In this document: piece after piece, positions 12,551-23,066 of the stretch | How the letters are laid out: each line of letters starts with the position of its first letter | Position numbering within the stretch: position 1 is the first letter of the stretch | Assembly (NCBI RefSeq): GCF_030272615.1 | Contig: NC_081409.1 | Span: forward strand, 914,798,340-914,862,339 | Length of the DNA: 64,000 bases | Origin: Cryptomeria japonica | Lineage: Eukaryota; Streptophyta; Pinopsida; Cupressales; Cupressaceae | Direction of reading: 5' to 3' | The notes under the pieces: model-generated | What the model was told of the DNA's origin: nothing | Database searches by the model: none | What the model saw: only the letters and a program-made list of their open reading frames with translations | Translations under genes and position numbers: made by a program

Positions 12551-12897
12551 TGTTAGAGTAAAGGTATTAGTTTACTTAATTAATTAAATCACATTGATTT
12601 AATAATTAAGTCACCTTTTCTCTATTTTCACTTAAGCGGAAGCTAAACTTAGGAATATTAATAATTAATTTATTATTAATTATTAATTGCTTTTAGGGTT
12701 TTCAATTTTAGGTTTGATCTCCTTTAATAAGGATTGATCCCTTTTGTAATTCATAATTTGATTATCATTTATTGCATTCTTTTGCTCTAGGTTTTCAAAG
12801 CAATCTTTGTGTTTCGTGAATCTTCCATTGTTGTGACAGGTTATTTGCATATAGGGATTCACTAGGTTCTATGAGGTTGTATTCTACAACTTTTACA
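12551..12897 (+). repeat. 5' LTR of the outer non-autonomous element
   Basis: It runs TGTTAGAGTAAAGG...CAACTTTTACA, 347 bp. It matches the right copy closely. The main difference is a short indel around 12634, where the right copy carries a few extra bases (AAATTTAGG). The next bases are the primer-binding site. Confidence 0.9.
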
Positions 12898-12910
12898 TGG
12901 TATCAGAGCT
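12898..12910 (+). promoter_or_regulatory. Primer-binding site (tRNA-iMet type) of the outer element
   Basis: TGGTATCAGAGCT abuts the LTR end. TGGTATCAGAGC is the standard complement of the 3' end of plant initiator methionine tRNA. Confidence 0.85.
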
Positions 12911-13390
12911 ACAGACCCGAGGTCTTTTGTGTAATTTGGGTTGATTTGGACCTCACCATTGAATCCAACACGTGTCAAATAGTCAAGATTGACCTTTTGT
13001 TTGTTAATTTTTTATTCACGGGGCCAGATTTGTGAGGGTTTGAAAATTCAGCTTTTTTGTGATGTAGGGGCAACTATCTTTTGGAGCAATTTGTGCAAAA
13101 ACAAATGTTGCAGTTTGCTTCAGGAGGTCGATTCCACAAATTTTCATATATAATTCGATATATCTGGGCATCGTTGACCTCTGAGGCAAAAAAATTTTAC
13201 TTGTACGGTCGTACTGCCGCCTGTGCATGCACTTTGAGAAAAAAAATTGGGGGTATTTTTTCTTTTCCCTTTCTAGTTTTATTTTCTTTTTCTTGCTTTT
13301 TTTTTTTAAATATATTATAAAAAAATCCAATGAAAAAAACTTTATTTTTAAAAGTTTTTTTTTCGAGTGTTCAAAAAATTAAAAAAAAAA

Positions 13391-13439
13391 TTGTCCGTAC
13401 GAACTATAGCAGTACCCCTGCTATAGTTCGTACGGACAA
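13391..13439. repeat. Perfect 22-bp inverted repeat with a 5-nt loop
   Basis: The arm TTGTCCGTACGAACTATAGCAG at 13391-13412 is followed by TACCC and then its exact reverse complement at 13418-13439. It lies in the left interior half of the outer non-autonomous element, just after a poly(A) run. No ORF covers it. The role is unknown. The perfection of the arms stands out against the degraded surroundings. Confidence 0.9.
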
Positions 13440-13873
13440 CAGTGGTTAGGGTTTTAGCCATACGACCTACAACAACCCGACGATTGTTGCTAGCTCCACA
13501 AGCTCTCGCCCCACCCACTGATCCACAATGCCTCTCGACAACCAGCCCCAACCCCGCCATTAGCCCACGCTGCCTTCCGGCCCCCAACGACCTTTTTTCG
13601 ATCACTACATTTTTCCTGGCCGCCACCGGCTCTTTTTTGGTTGCCGGAATTTGTTTTCGACGATTTTTCCCGGTATAAATTTTTTTCCGGCAACGAAATA
13701 TTTTTTCAACAGGGAGGGATTTTTTTTGCAAGATAGGGAATATTTTCGATATATTCTGCTGACGTCAACAATACGAACTGCACAATGGCCCCTTTGACCC
13801 TCTTTGTGCCCTAAAAGAGGGGTTTTTTTTTTGGGCATACGATATCATTTTTTGGCAAATGAGATATCGTTGG

Positions 13874-14658
13874 TGTTTATGGTGAAAATGGATAACAATA
13901 ACAACAATATTGAAAGGCTAAATGAATCCAACCACAAAAACCCTAGCCTAACAATCAACAAAGATCCACCATAACATATGAAGATTACCTAAGACAATGC
14001 AAATCACATGAAATCACAAAGATTATACCATCACATGTCCAATAGGGTTTTGATCTCCATTCTTCCTATCTCCATTGATCTTGCTTGATATATTTGCTCT
14101 CAGATTTTTATATGCACAAGAGCTCAACAAAGAACGGAATGTGGTTGCAAGTAGGATCGTAGTGTAGCCAAGTCTTCAAGATTAGTCATTAGCATGAGTG
14201 ATTAGGGTTTGACAATGAAGGAAGCATCTCCTTATATAGAAGACACTATAAGAAATGGAGGGATAAGATTGAGAGGTGTAAAAAGAGAGGTCGGCTAGGA
14301 TTAGAGGGTAGGTAAAAGAAATACCAAAATAATGAAAGAGGTAGGTAGTGTAGGAATTAAGAGATGAATGACATGTGTCATGTGTAGAAAAAGCTTAATG
14401 AATTAATTAAATAAATAAAGATTTATTTAATTAATAGAAGAAGTAGGATAATTAAATAAATAAAATATTTATTTAATTTAGGAAAAGGATAATTTAAATA
14501 AATAAATGTATTTATTTAAATGAGAAATAAGGCTAGAAGAGGATAAATGAATTAATTAAATAAATAAAGATTTATTTAATTAATAGAAGAATTAGGCTTA
14601 GATAATTAAATAAATAAAATATTTATTTAATTAGACTGGACAATTTTAGGTGTCTACA
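13874..14658 (-). repeat. 3' LTR of the Tat element
   Basis: In element orientation it runs TGTAGACACCTAAAATTGTCC...CATTTTCACCATAAACA. The U3 contains two large AT palindromes of the AATTAATTAAATAAATAAA type. A TATA box on the minus strand (rc of CTTATATAG) lies at about 14231-14239. The differences from the other copy are single substitutions in the GATCTCC/GATATCC, GGATCGT/GGATTGT and TTAAATAA/TTATATAA words. Confidence 0.97.
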
Positions 14659-14675
14659 TTTTGCCCCTCTTTGAG
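14659..14675 (-). promoter_or_regulatory. Polypurine tract of the Tat element
   Basis: Read on the minus strand, TCAAAGAGGGGCAAAA directly precedes the 3' LTR start TGTAGACACC. This is the expected plus-strand primer. Confidence 0.85.
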
Positions 14676-14903
14676 ACAATGTGCTTTTCGCGTTGTTTCA
14701 AAGAAGATAAGATGAACTGATACAGAGTTGCCCCGGAATGGGAATAATATGCCCCCTCGAGAGATTGGATGAAGATGTCTGAAAAGATTGCAGATAATCT
14801 CTCGATAAGAAAGAAAGGCTAGAATGGATTGACCAGATAAAGTGACAAAGTCACAGGATGAAGAATACTGACTCGGGAAATGAAGGCCAAGGGCTAGGGT
14901 AGG

Positions 14904-14910
14904 CTATAAG
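14904..14910 (+). promoter_or_regulatory. Putative TATA box of the PMD gene
   Basis: CTATAAG lies about 95 bases upstream of the ATG at 15004, in the short gap between the 3' LTR and the PMD exon 1. The position is right for a plant promoter; assignment is by inspection only. Confidence 0.4.
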
Positions 14911-15171
14911 ATAGACCACGGGCAAAAGACATCCTCATTGTCATCTACACCCTCACGAGATCACAGTGCAGAGCGAGAAAAAGAGCAGCAGCAGTCAGCA
15001 GCGATGGCTTTCGTACACAGATTCGACCGTGTTCGCCGATTTTAGAGACCAGCAGAGGCAGGAGAGCCGGTAAGTACCACCAAACCTCCTCGTACTTTGA
15101 CGCATTCAATTTTGTCATTAATGCATGGTAGTTAGCAATAAATGCGCTTAGGAATAGGGCACAAAAAAAAG

Positions 15172-15460
15172 TGCAAAAACGTGCAACCGCATCTGCGTCG
15201 GTGCCAAGCGCGTCTGTGTCCGCCAGGCGTGTCTGTGTCGGTGCCAGGCGCGTATGCGTGTGGAACCGCGTTTGTGTTCTATGCGGGCGCGTCTACGTCC
15301 TGAAGGGGCATTTGTGTGTCAAAGTCGCGTTTGTGAATAGTTTAGGCACGTTTATGTCAAACAGGCACGTTTGCGTTGTTTAGGCGCGCTTGTGCAGTCA
15401 AGAGGCGCGTTTGTAAGTTAGAAACGCGTTTGTGAGTTAAAAGCGCGTATACGTCAGAAA
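15172..15460 (+). repeat. GCGTYTGTG repeat array (sense to PMD)
   Basis: About fourteen variants of GCGTTTGTG/GCGTCTGTGTC occur with roughly 15-25 base spacing. Examples are at about 15207, 15225, 15266, 15325, 15385 and 15420. The reverse complement of the same word (CACAGACGCG) forms arrays at 28890-29025 and 30230-30470 in the gag-pol leader. Confidence 0.8.
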
Positions 15461-15485
15461 ATGCAAGGTTTTGTCTTCTAGGTCA

Positions 15486-15866
15486 AATCGGCAGTTCTGT
15501 GATGAACATACGCTGTCGATTGGATAAGCTGCTGAGAAGATACACTCAAGCAGGTCCTCAAGGAAGACTATGATAGATCAAGGCACTTTGTGATGAACAG
15601 GGAGCACCAAGATAGAGTACTTTGTGATGAACAGGGAGTACCCAAGGTAGGAGCAGCACTTTGTAATGAACAGGGAGTGCAAAATGTGAGTAACACTTTG
15701 TGATGAACAGGGAATGTCACACACGTAGTACTTTGTGATGAACAGGGAGCACTACTAGGATAAATAGCAACACTTTGTGATGAACAGTGAGTGTCACTAG
15801 GATAGATAACCATATGCATTTAGATAGCAAGTAGCATTTTGTGATGAACAGTGAATGCCACAATGA
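15486..15866 (+). repeat. Array of eight hairpin units with conserved loop and covarying stems
   Basis: The word TTGTGATGAACAG recurs at 15588, 15622, 15661 (TTGTAATG variant), 15698, 15733, 15775 and 15839. A diverged first unit (CTGTGATGAACAT) starts at 15497. Each copy is flanked by a short inverted repeat that differs between units: AATCGGCAG/CTGTCGATT, GTACT/AGTAC, GCACT/AGTGC, GTAGTACT/AGCACTAC, ACACT/AGTGT, GCATT/AATGC. The unit at 15582-15607 pairs only partly. Because the stems change in step while the loop stays fixed, selection for RNA or DNA structure is plausible. Spacing is 34-64 bases. Confidence 0.75.
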
Positions 15867-17194
15867 CTGACATGATTGATTTGTTTGACTGCAGGAGTAT
15901 TTGCCTGTGTTAAAGTCACGGGAGAGATTCCCATCCACACAGAGATTGCGACCGGAGTTGTCATTTCAGGATAGAGCTACCATCGAGGAGATGAGATTGA
16001 GACACGTACTGAATGTGCCTGAGTTTCGGGCAAACATGGGTTTGCTGACTGCGCTGGCCGAGAGATGGCATTCGGAGACATGTACATTCCATTTGCCGAT
16101 GGGGGAGATGACAGTGACCCTTGAGGATGTTTATAGGATTCTACACATACCGATCGATGGAGAGCTGATTCCATACGATCGCGACGGAGACAAAGAGGCT
16201 TTGAGACGGGTGTTCCAGGATCCTGGACTAGAGATGAGAGCAGGACATGTGGCATGGGACACCATGACTGCGATAGGGTTAGCTTTGCCAGCTGTGATTG
16301 GAGGAGCTATCAGTGGGTTCCTGTGTCCGGACAGGGCGACACGAGGGTTGGCAGTGGGCTGGGGAGGAGCACTGGAGATATTGGTGACTCAGCACACCAG
16401 ATATGCATGGGGTCCGTGTGTTTTGGCACACCTATATTATGAGTTGCACCAGTTTGTCTACCATAGATTAGTGGGACTGGGCTATGGAGTGACACTTTTG
16501 CAGGTTTGGGCATACGAGCATCTGCCTATCACACGACCGATACACTTCAGAGGCAGAGGTCATGGGCAAAACTTTGTTCATTTGTATGATATGATCACTT
16601 CACAGCCTCAGATTGGCAGGTTAGAGCATTGGCGGCGAGTGATAGATGACATTGACGTCGTCATCTGGAGGCCGTATCTGGGGTGTGAGGAGTGGGAGGA
16701 TGACGCAGTGGAGCTGCCTTACACCTTTCGGAGCAGATATTTGATTGGGCGGATGCCCTATATACTGGAGAGACAGCTGGTGGACCAAGTATGTAGACAG
16801 TATGGCAGGATCCAGAGGATGCCACGAGGCTCGGGTATGTATGCCCGTACAATTAGGGATTAGGCGCAGTTCGAGCCTTTATTGTCGTATGATCAGGCAC
16901 TAATACAGCTGGCAGAGATGGTGCCCCTACCTTGGGATATGTGGCCGGAGATTGAGGATGCAGGTATGGATGCAGAGTACTCCGCATATTGGGCAGAGCA
17001 TCCATTCCCGCGACTGACAGATCCATGAGAGCTACTGGAGGGAGATGTAGGAGGAGATGATGATGATGACGATGGAGGTGATGGGGGCAGAGGCCGACGG
17101 AGGCGGAGGGGAGTAGTTGGGGAGAGGAGAGTGGCACCTCGGAGGGAGGGTGGACAGGAGGGGCAGGCCCAGGTGGTGAGGGGTCGCGGTGGAT

Positions 17195-17450
17195 TGCCCC
17201 TGCAGGTACCAGCAGCACAGGGTCCTAGAGCACAGGGATCGAGACAGGGACAGGTGCAGGGACAGAGACAGGTACAGGTACCGAGGCATGCACAAAGATA
17301 GGGACAGGTGCAGGGACAGGTGCCAGTACAGGCACAGGTGCAGGGACAGAGACAGGTACAGGTACCGAGGCATGCACAGAGACAGGTACAGGTTCAGGCA
17401 CCGGTTCAGGTACAGGGAGAGGCACAGGGGCAGGCACCCGTAGAGGGAGA
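17195..17450 (+). repeat. CAGGTACAGG minisatellite encoding a VQ-rich repeat
   Basis: Hexamer-based repeats of CAGGTR/CAGGGA. A longer unit (from GGGACAGGTGCAGGGACAG to GAGGCATGCACARAGA) is present twice, about 110 bases apart. In the PMD frame they give VQVQ/GQ/RQ repeats with the duplicated segment QRQVQVPRHAQR. Comparing the two copies shows that the TAG at 17299 replaced a CAG. Confidence 0.85.
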
Positions 17451-17931
17451 GCCACAGGCAGAGGCAGAGGGTGGAGATCCAGAGGAGGATGAGCTGATTG
17501 AGCTCAGGGAGATCTGTCAGGGCCAGGCAGATGAGATCTAGGATCTGGAGCGGGAGAGGGACCGACTCAGGACCAGGCTCAAGGATACTGAGCGGGAGAG
17601 GGATCAGGCTAAGACAGCACTGAGGGCAGGGAGGCAGGCGGTGGAGGACGCAGGAGCAAGCTACACATATGTCTTGCGAGTCGGAGAGGAGATCGCCTAC
17701 TGGAGGGACCTGTATTATGGTGTCGTGCCAGCAGATCAGCGGGCGAGAAGCTTTCATAGACCATCGCGGACAGCGACGGCTACGGGAGGGAGCCGGAGGA
17801 GACAGACATCGAGTGGTGGGGTCATGGGTCCTCCACCACCACCAGACAGGCAGGGTGATCGTGGAGCGGGTCCTTCTAGAGCTCAGACTCCGTCGAGGCC
17901 AGGCGGCTCCGAGGGAGGGAGTTCATCATAG

Positions 17932-19664
17932 CCATAGAGGGCTCCCTTGTATCAGTATGTACCATTTTTTTGTATTGTAGACACCTGCGGGTGATTGTAG
18001 CCATATGATTTTTGACATCATTGTATCATGACACATTTGATTATTTATGAGAGATGATTCATTTTTGCGGCAGCTATATGCATGTGTACCTATGTGATGA
18101 GATTTTCTTTATAATGTATGTTTTATGTGATGCTTATGATATGGATGCTTATATGTATATGATGCAATGCAATATATATTTGTTCTTTTATGGTTTATAT
18201 GTGTATGCCAATGCAAATGTAAATGCATGTGATGCAGATGAATATGATAATGTAAATGTAAATTGTGCTGACAAGTGTTGTGTGCAGGATGTGATGCAGT
18301 TGTGATATCTATATGTATGTATGAAATGCTTATATGTGGTAATGCAGGTGTAAACTACATGAAATGCAAATGTTTTTGGTGTGTCATTATACTCAGTCAT
18401 GTGATAGCAGGCTACGTGGACTCAAGAAGGATGATGGAAGTCAATCAAGAAAGGGGGATGAAAGATAGAAGATATGAACGTGAAAGAGCTTCTTGTGCGT
18501 TATCATCATTGAGCTTATTATGGCAAAATAGGTTATGACAATCAAGGCATATGTTCGACCCAGAAAGTCATTGTACCTGTTTGCATGGAGATAAGATAGT
18601 CACAAACAAGGAATGCCCCAGTTCATACTAGACTCACAGTGTCCTCATATCCTTAGACAAGTCATAGCATTACTAAGAGACAATCCACAGACAGCAAACA
18701 AAATAGGTGACGATACCCCATCCTCGCTTTTCTAGTCAAAGACATCCTGGAGATAGAATCTCTAGTCAAAGACATCCCGGAAAAGCTAAAAGATATGTCA
18801 CAAAAAAGATAAAATCAAAAGAAAACCCAAGACTCGACACCAACATCCACTGTAGTCCTCAAGTTTAGTGTCTCTTGTCACTTGTATAAGTCTTGTTTGA
18901 TTGTGGTCACAATGTTCACTTTCACAAAAAAAATATATAGCACTGAACCATATGTTGTCTGAGTCTGTTGAAAGATTTGATTTGTTGAAGCCCATTGTTG
19001 TTGCTGTGTCTCATCTGAAACTGACTAAATCCATGAAACTGATACTTTATTGCGGAGAAGACGAAACTTTATTGCGGATCTGTGATGCAAATGTTGCTTT
19101 ATTGTGGATTGTGCGCGAATAGACTTGAAGGAAGCTGGAAGAAATTGTACTCCTTGAAACATGTGATGTTCTCAGTTCCACACCTATCACTAGATGTAGG
19201 AATTGCCTTAGCCACAGATAGGATCTAATTTATTATGGATGGAAAGGGAGTGAAAAAAGGGGGGGTTTATTATGAATGGCTAACCAATCTTGGGTAGATC
19301 AATAACAAGCCATGATGGGAATAGGTAAGTTTATTGTGAATGAATAGGTTGTGAGTGTGTGCAATGTGAAAGGATGAAAGTGAATCCTGAAGGAGGCAGG
19401 AGCAATGTCTCTACGCACGGCACTGGTGACCCAGTTTTCACCATGGTACTTGCCCAGGGCACCACCGAAGTGGTTTTCACCATTGGACGAAATTATTTCT
19501 CTTTACTTTTTTCGATTTTTCAATTTTTTAATTTTTTTTTGTGTCACAAGGCGCCTGTTTGCCAGATTTTCACCAAGTAACGATTTTTTTTGTTTTTATA
19601 ATTTTTTTGTGTTTTTGAATTTTTTGATTTTTTTGTATTTTTTGAATTAGGATACTCCGAAGAG
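17932..19664. other. Non-coding region between the PMD gene and the end of pol
   Basis: I see no gene. From 18050 to 18370 there is low-complexity ATGC/AAATG sequence. From 19490 to 19650 there are T-rich tracts. This is the junction between the convergent PMD (plus) and pol (minus) transcripts. No clear polyadenylation signal can be assigned. Confidence 0.55.
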
Positions 19665-22600
19665 CTATGTGTAGAACCTGCGAAGGTGCATGCTGTTGAT
19701 AGGATCCTCCAAAGGTTCATCTTCTGTAGTTGAGAGCTGATATGCCCCAGATCCATAGGCTGTTGTAACGATGTAAGGACCAAGCCAGTTTGGTTCAAAC
19801 TTGCCCTTCTTCTCTCTATCTTGCTGATTCTTGGGATTTTCTCTGAGAACTAAGTCACCTACTTCAAACGTGCGAGGCTTGACTTTGTGATTGTAGCTAC
19901 GACTCATTCGTTGTTGGTAAGCCTTGAGATGATTAAAAGCAGTTTGTCTCCGTTCATCTAGCAGTTCTAGTTCTTGTAAGCGAGAGACCCTGTAATCTTC
20001 ATCGTTGATGATGTTTTGCAAAGAGACCCGTAAAGAAGGTAACTCGACCTCAATAGGCAAGATGGCTTCAGCGTCATAGACAAGTGAGTAGGGTGTAGCT
20101 CCTGTAGGTGTGCAGACACTTGTGTGGTAGGCCCAAAGTGCAGGATTGAGTTGGATATGCCAGTTACGGCCAGCGTCGTTGACTGTCTTTTTGAGGATTT
20201 TAAGAATTGTTTTATTAGACGCCTCAGCTTGGCCATTACCCTGGGGATAATATGGTGTGGAGAAACGATGGGAAATATGGAAGCGATCACAGAGTTCACG
20301 AACATCCTGATTTTTGAAGGGACGCCCGTTATCAGTAATAATGGAATTAGGAATACCATATCGGCAAATGATATAGTTAAGGATGAAGGTAGCAATTTGT
20401 TTCCCAGTGACTTGTGTGAGAGGCACGGCTTCAATCCACTTTGTGAAATACTCTGTGGCTGTGATAATGAATTTATGACCATTGGAAGAAGGAGGGTGAA
20501 TCTTGCCTATGAGATCGAGTCCCCACTGACAAAAGAGCCAAGGAGACGCAAGTGGTTGTAGTTCTTATGCTGGTGCATGTATGAGGTCTCCATGAATTTG
20601 ACATTGCTTACATTTCTTGACAAACTGATATGAGTCTTTTTCCATATTGGGCCAATAATATCCAGTCCTGATGAGTTTCTTGGCCAAGGTAGGACCGCTA
20701 GTATGCGGACCACATATCCCTTCATGCACTTCACGTAACGCAATCTGAGCTTCGTCGCTTTCTAAACATCTAAGAAGAGTGCCATCTAGACCTCGTCGGT
20801 ATAGGATATCAGCTAGAATGACATATCGAGAGGATTGGCGAATGAAAGTGCAGCATTGGTTGTTTGATAGATCAGGAGGTAGGATATTATCGCGAAGATA
20901 TGTGAATATGGAACCATATAACTGGGATTCGGGACCAACAATGCATATCATTTCAGTAGGAGTGATCTCATATGAAGGAACCAACAAATTGTCCACCAGG
21001 AACTCATAGCAAGTTTCATTTTGAGGCAGGTCAATTAGTGAGGCAATTGTAGCCATGGCATCTGCAGCACGATTTTGCTCTCTTGGTATCTGCTCAAAAT
21101 CTATCTTTGTGAAGTGTTGTTTCAAATCATCCACCAGTTGCTTGTAAGGCATTAATTTTTCATCTTTTGTTTGGTAATCATCAGTTGCTTGATGGATGAC
21201 AAGTTGAGAATCCCCAAAAACATGAAGTTCCTGGATCTTCCACTGAACTGCAATTCATAATCCAGTTGTTAATGCCTCATATTCCGCTATATTATTAGTG
21301 CAAGGAAATGATAAGCGGTATGATTTTGGTATAGAATCGCCTTGAGGTGTTATAAAGAGAATACCAGCTCCTGCCCCATGTTGTGTGTATGAGTCGTCAA
21401 AGTACAGTTGCCATGGCTTTGCATGTGATATTGTTAAAATGGATTCATCTGGAAATTCTGAATTTAAAGGAACATCATCTATCATGGGAGCATCTGCTAA
21501 TTGATCCACGATTGCTTGTCCTTTTATTGCTTTTCTGTCCACATACTCGATGTCGAATTCACTCAGGATCATTACCCACTTGGCCAGTCGCCCAGTAAGT
21601 GTAGCTTTGTTGAGAAGGTATTTTAATGGATCAATTCTTGCAATCAACTTAGTCTTGTGAGTGAGCATATAATGTCGTAATTTTTGTGAAGCAAAGACCA
21701 CAGCGAGACATGCACGCTCGATTGGTGTGTAGTTTAGCTCATATCCCACCAATGTGCGACTGATATAGTATACTGCTTTTTCGTTGCCGTCAGCTATTTG
21801 TTGTGCTAGGAGTGCCCCCAGTGCTGTTGGAGTAGCTGATATGTATAGTAACAAAGGTTGATCTAGAATTGGTGGCATCAAAACTGGCGGATTCAAAAGA
21901 TAATCTTTGAGCGTCTGAAAAGTTTGTTGACAGTTCTCATCCCATTTGAACTTGATATTTTTATGTAGCAGGTGCTGAAAAGGATTACACTTATCTGCAA
22001 GTTGTGCTATGAATCTTCGTATAGACTGGAGTCTCCCTTGCAAGGATCGAAGTTGACTGATATTTCTGGGTGGCGGCATGTCCAAGATAGCCTTGACTTT
22101 TGCTGGATCGGCTTCGATTCCTCTTTTAGACACAATGAATCCTAGGAGCTTCCCGGAGGTTACTCCAAAGACACATTTCTTGGGGTTTAATCTTACCTTG
22201 TATTTTTCCAACCGATCAAAGACGACTGAAAGTATGTCCAAATGTGTATCTCTGTTTATTGAGTTACCCAAGAGATCATCAACATAATCTTCCACGGTTA
22301 TGTGCATGAGATCATGAAAGATAGTGGTCATTGCTCTTTGATATGTAGCGCCTGCATTTTTCAGCCCAAAAGGCATGACATTCCAACAAAAAGTTCCCCA
22401 CGGACAAGTGAATGATGTTTTGTGTTGATCTTTGAGTGCAATTCTGATTTGGTTATAACCAGAAAATCCATCCATTAAAGATAACATTTCGTGACCTGCT
22501 GTGAGATCAACGATCAAGTCGATATTTGGTAATGGGAAGTCATCTTTTGGACAAGCTTTGTTGATGTCTCTGAAATCTGTACATATTCTGATGCTGCGAT

Positions 22601-23066
22601 CTGGTTTACTAACAGGTACTAAATTGGAGATCCATTCGGGATAATCAATTGGGCGTATGAATCCGACATCCAATAATTTCTCTAGTTCTGCTTTGACTAG
22701 TAATGCCACTTGTGGATGCATTTTCCTTCATTTCTGTTTCATTGGCTTTGCCCCCGGTTTGACTGTCAAATGATGCATTACCAAATCCGGATCTAATCCA
22801 GGCATATCAGCGTATCACCATGCAAAGTTGATTTGTCATTCTTTGAAGAAGCTTATGAATTGTGACCTTTCGGACTTTGTTAATGATTGAGCCAGAAATA
22901 TGTTGTGTGGAACCTCTTCTGTACCAATGTTTGTTTTAATAGTCTCCTCTACCAACATGGATGATTTTTCCTCATATGATGCTGGGAGAATGTCGAGCCT
23001 TCCATCTTTGGGTGCCTCAAAGAGGTTTTCGCCCTCAGATACGTCCTTTCTTTTTACTTTTTTTAG
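19665..23066 (-). pseudogene. Tat pol: reverse transcriptase, two RNase H domains, integrase
   Basis: This frame is 1,134 codons long, offset by -1 from gag-protease and overlapping its stop. RT occupies about 22720-22070 and shows DFRDINKACPKDDFPLPNID, MDGFSGYNQI and the catalytic YVDD box. The first RNase H/connection follows (SATPTALGALLAQ, about 21820). A second, archaeal-type RNase H at about 21420-21050 carries YFDDSYTQHGAGAGI, NNIAEYEAL and VFGDSQLV; its usual DG is DD. Integrase runs from about 20800 to 20100 with an HHCC finger (VHEGICGPHTSG, CKQCQ) and the DDE residues in LDLIG, ITDNGRPF and NGQAEASN, all present. A chromatin-distal tail ends at 19665. In-frame stops are at 22836-22838, 22815-22817, 22728-22730 and 21255-21257 (all TGA) and 20565-20567 (TAA), with no frameshift. 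Together these activities would copy and insert the element; the copy as read cannot make them in one piece. Confidence 0.92.

Larger units (their letters stand above)
15070..15894 (+). other. First intron of the PMD gene (825 bp)
   Basis: It has a perfect GTAAGT donor at 15070-15075 and a pyrimidine-rich TTGTTTGACTGCAG acceptor ending at 15894. Removing it joins exon 1 and exon 2 in phase 0. It holds two structured repeat arrays, listed separately. Splicing is predicted from consensus and frame only. Confidence 0.65.
15004..17931 (+). pseudogene. Plant mobile domain (PMD) gene inside the Tat element, two exons, with nonsense codons
   Basis: Exon 1 runs from an ATG in good context (gcgATGG, 15004) to 15069, ending at a GTAAGT donor. 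Exon 2 starts at 15895 after TTGTTTGACTGCAG, phase 0, and runs to the stop at 17929-17931. That makes about 700 codons in one frame. The PMD core is encoded at 15960-16830. It contains LLTALAERWHSETCTFHLP and GEMTVTLEDVYRILHIPIDG, the classic 'ERW..ET.TFHLP.GEMT.TL.DV' signature of the aminotransferase-like PMD family (MAIN/MAIL1 relatives). An Asp/Arg-rich linker (17040-17115), a VQ-rich repeat (17195-17450), an acidic coiled coil (17450-17640) and a Ser/Pro/Gly tail follow. In-frame stops lie at 15043-15045 (TAG), 16861-16863 (TAG), 17026-17028 (TGA), 17299-17301 (TAG) and 17539-17541 (TAG), with no frameshift. It is antisense to gag-pol. PMD proteins act in silencing and meristem maintenance in Arabidopsis; the role in the element is unknown. 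Confidence 0.8.

Noticed and set aside
12898-12910. tRNA-like words (TGGTATCAGAGC; also 57588-57600)
   Set aside because: These are primer-binding sites complementary to a tRNA 3' end, not tRNA genes; no cloverleaf surrounds them.
13016-13838. Several overlapping ORFs near 13016-13838
   Set aside because: They arise from poly(A)/poly(T) and CG-rich low-complexity sequence; both strands are equally open and no domain is visible.
15486-15866. CRISPR-like array of regularly spaced repeats
   Set aside because: This is a eukaryotic retroelement context. The repeats are imperfect, the spacers are stem arms that pair with each other, and no cas gene is present.
17225-17455. Long minus-strand ORFs rich in VPVPVP opposite the PMD repeat
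   Set aside because: They are the complement of the CAGGTA minisatellite; the PMD frame explains the region.
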